DNA of 20,641 nt from Actinomycetota bacterium (GTDB taxonomy: Bacteria > Actinomycetota > Acidimicrobiia > Acidimicrobiales > Iamiaceae): NCBI GenBank assembly GCA_017882935.1, contig JADGOP010000004.1:1-20641 (forward strand). Direction: 5' to 3'. Shown here piece after piece: positions 15,028 to 20,641 of the stretch. The notes beneath the pieces were generated by a model, which saw nothing but the letters and a program-made list of their open reading frames with translations, did not search any database and had not been told where the DNA came from. Each line of letters starts with the position of its first letter. The stretch's first letter is position 1. A program made the position numbers and the translations under genes.

Positions 15028-15082
15028 CTTCTGGGGACGGATAGGTGCGCCTGGCGCACCTATCCGTCCCCGAAACGCGTGG
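15028..15082. repeat. 55-bp inverted-repeat element, intact copy, between convergent genes
   Basis: CTTCT, then a perfect 19-bp arm (15033-15051, starting GGGGACGGATAGG), a single T, the complementary 19-bp arm, then GAAACGCGTGG. It lies between the ends of the SulP gene (plus) and the ABC exporter gene (minus), where its hairpin could stop transcription from both sides, although no T-tract is present. The decayed copy is at 9408-9462. Elements of this look are often REP-like repeats dispersed in a genome. Confidence 0.8.
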
Positions 15083-15088
15083 AGCGGG

Positions 15089-16969
15089 TCAGACGACCTC
15101 GGTGGCCGCGGCGGCGAACTGGGCGTTGTAGAGGTCGTAGTAGGCGCCCTTGGCGAGGAGCAGCTCTTCGTGGTTGCCCTGCTCGACGATCTGCCCGTGC
15201 TCCATCACCAGGATGGTGTCGGCGTCGCGGATGGTCGACAGCCGGTGCGCGATGACGAAGCTGGTGCGGTTCGAGCGGAGCGCGGCCATGGCCTGCTGGA
15301 TCAGCACCTCGGTGCGGGTGTCGACCGAGCTGGTGGCCTCGTCGAGGATGAGGATGGTGGGGTTCGCCAGGAAGGCGCGGGCGATGGTGAGCAGCTGCTT
15401 CTCGCCGGCGCTCACCGTGCCGCCCTCGTCGTCGAGGATGGTGTCGTAGCCCTTCGGCAGGGAGTGGACGAACCGGTCGACGTAGGTGGCGCGGGCCGCC
15501 TCGAGGATCTGCTCCTCGGTGGCGTCGAGGTTGCCGTAGGCGATGTTCTCGCGGATCGTGCCGCCGAACAGCCACGTGTCCTGCAGCACCATGCCCATGT
15601 TCGAGCGGAGGTCGCGCCGGCGCATCTTGGAGATGTCGCGGCCGTCGAGGCGGATGGTGCCGCCGTCGAGCTCGTAGAACCGCATGATGAGGTTCACGAG
15701 CGTGGTCTTGCCCGCCCCGGTGGGCCCGACGATGGCCACGGTGTCGCCCGGTTCGGTGACCAGCGACAGGTCCTTGATGAGGGGGTTGTCGGGGTCGTAC
15801 GAGAACTGAACGTGGTCGAACTCCACCCGCCCCTCCGGCTGCTCGTCGAGGAGCGGGCTCACCTCGTCGGGGTCCTGCTCGGGGGCATCGAGGAGGTGGA
15901 ACACCCGCTCGGCGGAGGCGATGCCGGACTGCAGCACGTTGGCCATCGAGGCCAGCTGGGTGATGGGCTGGGTGAACTGGCGGGAGTACTGGATGAAGGC
16001 CTGGATGTCGCCGATCGACATCGCGCCCGACGTGACCCGCAGACCGCCGACCACGGCGATGATCACGTAGTTGAGGTTGCCGAGGAACATCATCGCCGGC
16101 TGGATGATCCCGGAGATGAACTGGGCGCCGAAGCTGGCTTCGAACAGCTCCTCGTTCTTCTCGTTGAAGCGCGCCTCGACGTCGTGCTGGCGCCCGAACA
16201 CCTTCACCAGGGCATGGCCGGTGAAGGCCTCCTCGACCTGCGCGTTGAGCGAGCCGGTGTGGGTCCACTGCGACACGAAGCGGGCCTTGGAGCGCTTGGC
16301 GATGGCCTTGATGGTGAAGAGCGATGCCGGGATGGTGATGAGTGCCACCAGCGACAGCAGCGGCGAGATGGTGATCATCATGATCAGCACGCCGATGACG
16401 GTGAGGGTCGACGTGAGCATCTGGCTCAGCGTCTGCTGCAGGCTCTGCGCCACGTTGTCGATGTCGTTGGTGACGCGGCTGAGCAGGTCGCCGCGCGGCT
16501 GGCGGTCGACGTAGCTCAGCGGGAGGCGGTTGAGCTTGTCCTCGACCGCGGCCCGCATCCGCCGCATGGTGCGCTGCACCACACCGGCCAGCAGGTAGGC
16601 CTGGAGGTACGCCAGCACCGCCGACGTCACGTAGAGGGCGAGTGCCGTGAGCAGCACCCGGTGGAGCTTGTGGTAGTTGATGCCCGCGGTCGGGTGCTGG
16701 AGCCCGGCGACGATGATGTTGGTGGCGTGGCCCAGGACCCGCGGGCCGAGCACGTACATGGTGACGCTGGCGATGGCGAGGAAGAGCACGCCCACCATGC
16801 CGAGCGCCTCGGGCTTGAGCTGCGCGGCCAGGCGGAGGGTGGAGTTCCGGAAGTCCTCGGACCGCTCGACCGGCATGCCGGCCGCGCCCATCCGCCCGCC
16901 GAACTGGGAGCGGGCCTCGGCAGCGGGAGACTTCTTCGGGATGGCGATGTCGTTTTCGTCGTCGGTCAT
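15089..16969 (-). CDS. ABC exporter half-transporter, catalytic subunit
   Basis: 626 residues; the ATG at 16969 overlaps the upstream stop (ATGA) and is preceded by GGAGGAGG. After a hydrophilic N-terminus of ~50 residues comes a type IV exporter membrane domain with six expected helices (LGMVGVLFLAIASVTMYVL onwards, FVSQWTHTGSLNAQVEE, the VKVFGRQ coupling region). The nucleotide-binding domain has Walker A GPTGAGKT (~414-421), Q-loop VLQDTWLF, Walker B ILILDEATSSVD with the catalytic Glu (~534) and H-loop VIAHRLST. The signature motif is VSAGEKQ instead of LSGGQ. Its neighbour has the opposite set of changes, so the two should form an asymmetric heterodimer like TmrAB or TM287/288. The substrate is probably a lipophilic compound or drug, not determined. 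Confidence 0.94.
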   Translation of the reverse strand: MTDDENDIAIPKKSPAAEARSQFGGRMGAAGMPVERSEDFRNSTLRLAAQLKPEALGMVGVLFLAIASVTMYVLGPRVLGHATNIIVAGLQHPTAGINYHKLHRVLLTALALYVTSAVLAYLQAYLLAGVVQRTMRRMRAAVEDKLNRLPLSYVDRQPRGDLLSRVTNDIDNVAQSLQQTLSQMLTSTLTVIGVLIMMITISPLLSLVALITIPASLFTIKAIAKRSKARFVSQWTHTGSLNAQVEEAFTGHALVKVFGRQHDVEARFNEKNEELFEASFGAQFISGIIQPAMMFLGNLNYVIIAVVGGLRVTSGAMSIGDIQAFIQYSRQFTQPITQLASMANVLQSGIASAERVFHLLDAPEQDPDEVSPLLDEQPEGRVEFDHVQFSYDPDNPLIKDLSLVTEPGDTVAIVGPTGAGKTTLVNLIMRFYELDGGTIRLDGRDISKMRRRDLRSNMGMVLQDTWLFGGTIRENIAYGNLDATEEQILEAARATYVDRFVHSLPKGYDTILDDEGGTVSAGEKQLLTIARAFLANPTILILDEATSSVDTRTEVLIQQAMAALRSNRTSFVIAHRLSTIRDADTILVMEHGQIVEQGNHEELLLAKGAYYDLYNAQFAAAATEVV

Positions 16970-18699
16970 GCCGCCTCCTCCGCCGTGAGCTGCGAGGCCA
17001 CGATCTCGCCGTACGTGGGACAGCTCGCCAACAGCTCGCGGTGCGTGCCGAGTCCGACTTGCCTGCCGTCCTCGATCACCAGGATCTGGTCGGCGTTGGC
17101 GATGGTCGACACGCGTTGGGCCACGATGACGACCGTGGCGTCGGCCACCACCGGTGCCAGCGCGGCCCGCAACCGGGCGTCGGTGGCGAGGTCGAGCGCC
17201 GAGAACGAGTCGTCGAACAGGTAGATGCCCGGTTTGCGCACCAGCGCCCGGGCGATGGCCAGGCGTTGTCGCTGACCACCCGACACGCTCGTGCCCCCCT
17301 GGGCGATGGTGGCGTCGAGCCCGCCGGGCATGGCGGCCACGAAGTCGCGCGCCTGGGCGATCTCGAGCGCCTTCCACAGCTCCTCGTCGGTGGCGTCGGG
17401 GTCGGCGTAACGCAGGTTGCTGGCCACCGTCCCCGAGAACAGGTAGGGCTTCTGCGGGACCAGGCCGATGCGGCTCCAGAGCAGCTCGGGATCGAGGTCG
17501 CGCACGTCGACGCCGTCGACCAGGACCGTCCCCGAGGTGGCGTCGAACAGCCGCGGCACCAGGTTCAACAGCGTGGTCTTGCCCGAGCCGGTGCTGCCGA
17601 TGATGGCCGTGGTCTGGCCCGGCCTGGCCGTGAAGCTGATGTCGGTGAGGACGGGGGCCGCGGCACCGGGGTAGTTGAAGCCCACGCCGCGCAGCTCGAG
17701 GGTGCCGCTGGTGGGCAGCGAGGTGACCGGGCTCGCCGCCGTGACGACCGACGACGGGGTGTCGAGCACCTCCTTGATGCGCACCGCGCACACCGAGGCG
17801 CGGGGCCACATGACCGCCACGAAGGTGGCCATCATCACCGACATGAGGATCTGGACCAGGTAGCTGAGGAAGGCGATGAGGGCGCCGATCTGCATCTTGC
17901 CCGCGCCGATGCGGTCGCCGCCGAACCAGATGGCCGCCACGCTCGACGCGTTGAGGATGAGCATGACCGTGGGGAACATGAACGCCATGAGGCGACCGGC
18001 GCGCAGCGAGGTGAGCGTGAGCGCGTCGTTGGCCACGCCGAACCGCTCGACCTCCTCGGGCTCACGGATGAAGGCCCGGACCACGCGGATGCCCGTGATC
18101 TGCTCGCGGAGCACCTGGTTCACGCGGTCGATGCGCTCCTGCATGAACTGGAACTGCGGCACCATGCGCACGACCACCATGCCGACGCTGAGCACCAGCA
18201 CGGGGATGGCGACGACGAGGATCAGCGAGAGGGGGCCGTCCTCGTGGACCGCCATGATGCTGCCGCCCACGATCATGATGGGCGCCGCCACGAACAGCGT
18301 GCACAGCATCACCACGAGCATCTGCACCTGCTGGACGTCGTTGGTGATGCGGGTGATCAGCGACGGTGCGCCGAACTCGCCGACCTCCTGCGCGGAGAAG
18401 CCGGTGACGCGGTGGAACAGCGACTTGCGGACGTCGCGCCCGAACCCCATGGCCGCCTTGGCGCCGTAGTACGTGGCCCAGATGGCGAACACCACCTGGA
18501 CGAAGGTGACGAGCAGCATCACCGCACCCATGCGCCAGATGTAGCCGGTGTTCCCCGTGATGATGCCCTTGTCGATGATGTCGGCGTTGAGCGTCGGCAG
18601 CAGCAACGTGGCCATGGTCTGCACGAACTGCAGCGCCACGACGGCCCAGAGCAGGCCGCTGTAGGGGAGCAGGTAGGTGCGGAAGAGGCGAATCAGCAT
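16966..18699 (-). CDS. ABC exporter half-transporter, subunit with degenerate ATP site
   Basis: 577 residues, ATG at 18699, inside a 7-bp overlap with the end of the TetR gene (ATGCTGA). The membrane domain starts at once (MLIRLFRTYLLPYSGLLWAV), with six expected helices and the family motif ITRITNDVQQVQ. In the nucleotide-binding domain are Walker A GSTGSGKT (~367-374), Q-loop VPQKPYLF, a canonical signature VSGGQRQRLAIARA (~470) and Walker B YLFDDSFSALD, where Asp replaces the catalytic Glu. The H-loop is VAQRVST, with Gln for His. These changes make its own Walker site non-hydrolytic in known heterodimeric exporters. It is translationally coupled to the second subunit by ATGA. Confidence 0.94.
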   Translation of the reverse strand: MLIRLFRTYLLPYSGLLWAVVALQFVQTMATLLLPTLNADIIDKGIITGNTGYIWRMGAVMLLVTFVQVVFAIWATYYGAKAAMGFGRDVRKSLFHRVTGFSAQEVGEFGAPSLITRITNDVQQVQMLVVMLCTLFVAAPIMIVGGSIMAVHEDGPLSLILVVAIPVLVLSVGMVVVRMVPQFQFMQERIDRVNQVLREQITGIRVVRAFIREPEEVERFGVANDALTLTSLRAGRLMAFMFPTVMLILNASSVAAIWFGGDRIGAGKMQIGALIAFLSYLVQILMSVMMATFVAVMWPRASVCAVRIKEVLDTPSSVVTAASPVTSLPTSGTLELRGVGFNYPGAAAPVLTDISFTARPGQTTAIIGSTGSGKTTLLNLVPRLFDATSGTVLVDGVDVRDLDPELLWSRIGLVPQKPYLFSGTVASNLRYADPDATDEELWKALEIAQARDFVAAMPGGLDATIAQGGTSVSGGQRQRLAIARALVRKPGIYLFDDSFSALDLATDARLRAALAPVVADATVVIVAQRVSTIANADQILVIEDGRQVGLGTHRELLASCPTYGEIVASQLTAEEAA

Positions 18700-19391
18700 G
18701 GGTGGTCCAGGGGGTCGCAGTCGGACGCAGAGGTGGGGGCAGGGGGCCGGATGCCGTCGAGCAGCACCGACACGATCTCGGCCGGGGGCAGGGGCAGCTC
18801 GGCCAGCGCGGGGTGGCTGGTGGCGAAGATCAGCCCGCGGAACAGCTGCGCGGCGGCGACCGGGTCGCGGCGCAGGCGGTCGCGGTCGGGCTCGAACAGC
18901 TCGGCGAGCGCGGCGGAGTCGCGTGGCGCGTCGCGGGTGCCGGGTCGAGCGCCGCGGGGTGGCTTCGTCATGCCGACGGCGGTCATCAGCTGCCAGATGG
19001 CGGCGACCCGGCGCTGGAGGATCTCGGCGGCCTCGCGCAGACGGTCGTCGAGGGGGAGCGAGCGGTCGATGGCCCGGAGCGCGGCATCGACGGGCTTGGG
19101 GTCGAAGGCTGTCTCGATGGCGTCCTCGATGAGCGCTTCCTTGTTGGGGAAGACGCGGAAGATGGTGCCCTCGGCGATGCCGGCGGCCTCGGCGATCTGG
19201 CGGGTGGTGAGGCGGGCGCCGTGCTCGATCAGCAGCGGCAGGGTGGCGGCCACGATGGCGGCCCGGCGCTCGTCGGGGGGCAGGGCCGCGGCGCGGGAGC
19301 GGCCGTGCCCGGCGGCCTCGTCGCGATCGGACGCGGGCGCGCCGATGGCGTCGGCTCCGGATCGTGGTGGCGAGGTCACGGCGTCGAGCAT
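18693..19391 (-). CDS. TetR/AcrR family regulator of the ABC exporter operon
   Basis: 232 residues if the ATG at 19391 is used. A GTG at 19409 would also be in frame but lies inside the palindromic operator; a GTG at 19379 is a third option. The DNA-binding domain is clear: AAIVAATLPLLIEHGARLTT, then RQIAEAAGIAEGTIFRVFPNKEALIEDAIE (around residues 45-95). The remaining C-terminal helical domain is diverged, with a Pro/Ala-rich end. It is the first gene of a TetR-ABC-ABC operon and overlaps the first exporter gene by 7 bp. That fits autoregulation and repression of the exporter until an exported compound binds. Confidence 0.9.
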   Translation of the reverse strand: MLDAVTSPPRSGADAIGAPASDRDEAAGHGRSRAAALPPDERRAAIVAATLPLLIEHGARLTTRQIAEAAGIAEGTIFRVFPNKEALIEDAIETAFDPKPVDAALRAIDRSLPLDDRLREAAEILQRRVAAIWQLMTAVGMTKPPRGARPGTRDAPRDSAALAELFEPDRDRLRRDPVAAAQLFRGLIFATSHPALAELPLPPAEIVSVLLDGIRPPAPTSASDCDPLDHPC

Positions 19392-19392
19392 A

Positions 19393-19414
19393 TGTGAGTG
19401 AGCGCTCACTCACA
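19393..19414. promoter_or_regulatory. Perfect 22-bp palindrome, predicted TetR operator
   Basis: The half-site TGTGAGTGAGC is followed directly by its exact complement. The GTGAGTGAGC core is a common TetR-family operator form. It sits immediately before the chosen tetR start and would block the promoter of the regulator-exporter operon. No clear -10/-35 pair was found in the 57-bp gap. A second 12-bp palindrome, TTCCTGCAGGAA, is at 19417-19428. Confidence 0.75.
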
Positions 19415-19448
19415 CATTCCTGCAGGAAGACCGCAGGTCAGGACCGGT

Positions 19449-20375
19449 TCAGGAGGTGAGCACGACCTGGGCAGCTTCCAGCCGGGCGACCTCGGCGGCT
19501 TCGGCCGGCTCGCCCCCGGGGGTGAGGCAGGTGGCGCTGCCGTGGGCCACGCCGTGCCGGGCGGCCTCGAGCACGGAGCGCCCCTCGGTGAGCCCGACGA
19601 GCAGCCCCGCGAGCATGGTGTCGCCGGCGCCGACCGTGCTCACCATGTCGATCGGCGGGGTGGTGATGTGCGCGGCGACCCCGTCGGACGCCACGAAGGC
19701 GCCCTCGGGACCGAGCGACACCACCACGGTGCGAGCCCCGCGCTCGACGAGCTGCCGTGCCGCAGCCTCGTGGTCGAGCTCGTCGGGAGCGACGCCCATC
19801 AGCGCGGCGAGCTCGTTGCGGCTCGGCTTCACCAGGTGCGGGCCGGTCTCGACGGCCGCGGCCAGCGACGGGCCCGAGGTGTCGACGACGAACGGCACCC
19901 CGGCGGCCGAGCTGACGCGGGCGACCTCGTGCACGAAGTCCGGGGGAAGGCTGGGCGGGATGCCGCCGCTCAGCACGATGAAGGTGGCGTCGGCGGCACG
20001 GGCCTCGACGGCGGCGACGATGGCATGCCACTCGTCGGTGGTCAGCGTGGGCGTGCTCGTGACGAGGCGGTACTCGGCGCCCGTCGCCCGCTCGTGCAGC
20101 AGCTCGACCCAGCGGGTCGATGCCGCGATGGGGACGGGAACGACGTCGACGCCCGCCTCCACGAGCCGACTGGTGACCACGTCGCCCGGGGTGCCGCCGA
20201 CGGCCACGATGGCCGCGGTGGCCACATCGAGGCGGTGGAGCACCCGCGACACGTTGACGCCGCCCCCGCCCGGCTGGAACGTGGACAGCTGGGCCGGGAG
20301 CTTGTGGTCGCGCTCGAGGTGATCGACCTCGACCGAGATGTCGATGGTGGGGCTGGGCGTGACGGTGAGGATCAT
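19449..20375 (-). CDS. pfkB: PfkB-family phosphofructokinase (6-phosphofructokinase II or 1-phosphofructokinase)
   Basis: 308 residues, ATG at 20375 giving the family-like start MILTVTPSPTIDISVEVD. Ribokinase/PfkB fold: the first signature FQPGGGGVNVSRVLHRL (around residues 33-49) and the second TVGAGDTMLAGLL with the catalytic Asp near 252. Between them are WVELLHERATGAEYRLV, VLSGGIPPSLPPDF, VVDTSGPSLAAAV and LVKPSRNELAALMG. Length and these blocks are close to E. coli PfkB (309 residues), which phosphorylates fructose 6-phosphate, but 1-phosphofructokinase and tagatose-phosphate kinase share them. No ribosome site is evident. It begins 26 bp after the esterase gene stop and may be co-transcribed. 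It shows no direct link with the exporter genes downstream. Confidence 0.88.
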   Translation of the reverse strand: MILTVTPSPTIDISVEVDHLERDHKLPAQLSTFQPGGGGVNVSRVLHRLDVATAAIVAVGGTPGDVVTSRLVEAGVDVVPVPIAASTRWVELLHERATGAEYRLVTSTPTLTTDEWHAIVAAVEARAADATFIVLSGGIPPSLPPDFVHEVARVSSAAGVPFVVDTSGPSLAAAVETGPHLVKPSRNELAALMGVAPDELDHEAAARQLVERGARTVVVSLGPEGAFVASDGVAAHITTPPIDMVSTVGAGDTMLAGLLVGLTEGRSVLEAARHGVAHGSATCLTPGGEPAEAAEVARLEAAQVVLTS

Positions 20376-20401
20376 CGCGAGCGGCAGTCTCGCGCCGGGA
20401 G

Positions 20402-20641
20402 CTACGCCTTCGGGTGGGCGGCCAGGAACGACCAGATCACCGCGCTCGAGTCGAGGTTGCGGTAGGACGGTCCGGCGACCTCGAGCCGCGGTCCGTCGTG
20501 GCCCATCCAAGCGTGCGACGCGCCGGCCACCTTCACGAGCTCGACGTCGATCCCCGCGTGGCACGAGGCCCACCGCTCGATGGTGACGTCGGCGTTGTCC
20601 GGGTCGACAGACGTGGTGGGCGTGGTTGCGCAGCCGTCGGC
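20402..20641 (-). CDS. LpqC/PHB depolymerase-like esterase, C-terminal fragment
   Basis: Partial: only the last 79 codons lie in the window, ending in TAG at 20404-20402. The translated end has the features of the poly(3-hydroxybutyrate) depolymerase/feruloyl esterase-like alpha/beta hydrolase family: a Trp-rich RWASCHAG segment with a Cys, then VELVKVAGASHAWMG, where the His would be the last member of the Ser-Asp-His triad, and the closing SSAVIWSFLAAHP. The nucleophile region and any signal peptide are off the right edge. The true substrate is unknown. Its gene lies 26 bp upstream of the phosphofructokinase gene on the same strand. Confidence 0.75.
   Translation of the reverse strand, partial: ADGCATTPTTSVDPDNADVTIERWASCHAGIDVELVKVAGASHAWMGHDGPRLEVAGPSYRNLDSSAVIWSFLAAHPKA

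Noticed and set aside
15028..15082. Classical rho-independent terminator
   Set aside because: The hairpin is strong, but neither side has a T-tract, and the conserved flanks shared with 9408-9462 suggest a dispersed repeat first. Termination activity remains possible.

Overview
The window is a GC-rich segment (estimated by eye, about 70% G+C) with GTG/TTG starts, 1-4 bp gene overlaps, several apparently leaderless genes and TetR regulators. This points to Actinomycetota. The mix of genes would suit an Acidimicrobiia-like lineage, but that placement is a guess. I saw no rRNA, tRNA, CRISPR, IS element or phage genes.

Region 1 (1-7975) is a nitrogen-assimilation module of the guanidine/urea carboxylase type. 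On the minus strand are a TetR regulator, a lipoprotein solute-binding protein and an ABC permease cut by the left edge. On the plus strand is a tightly overlapped operon: two DUF1989 proteins (UAAP/CgdA-CgdB, carboxyguanidine deiminase subunits), a carboxyltransferase protein and an amidase (allophanate hydrolase). Two matching inverted repeats (8-5-8), one before each arm, look like operators for the TetR protein. The module is unusual because enzymes that are normally fused appear in pieces. The carboxylase has only its carboxyltransferase half, with no biotin carboxylase and no biotin carrier. The amidase lacks the usual allophanate hydrolase C-terminal domain, and that domain is encoded as a separate 139-residue gene on the opposite strand, immediately downstream and convergent.

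Region 2 (8046-13306) holds housekeeping and lipid genes on the plus strand: cysS (leaderless), an acyl-CoA dehydrogenase behind a clear promoter with a 16-bp palindrome at the predicted transcription start, a polytopic membrane protein resembling GT-C glycosyltransferases, a 366-bp gene-free stretch with a 67-bp hairpin, and a SixA-like histidine phosphatase.

Region 3 (13315-20641) holds a SulP anion transporter on the plus strand. Convergent to it on the minus strand is a TetR-ABC-ABC operon encoding a heterodimeric exporter with one degenerate ATP site, headed by a perfect 22-bp palindrome. Upstream of that on the same strand are a PfkB-type phosphofructokinase and the C-terminus of an LpqC/PHB-depolymerase-like esterase, cut by the right edge. 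Two copies of a 55-bp inverted repeat, one perfect and one decayed, follow cysS and the SulP gene.
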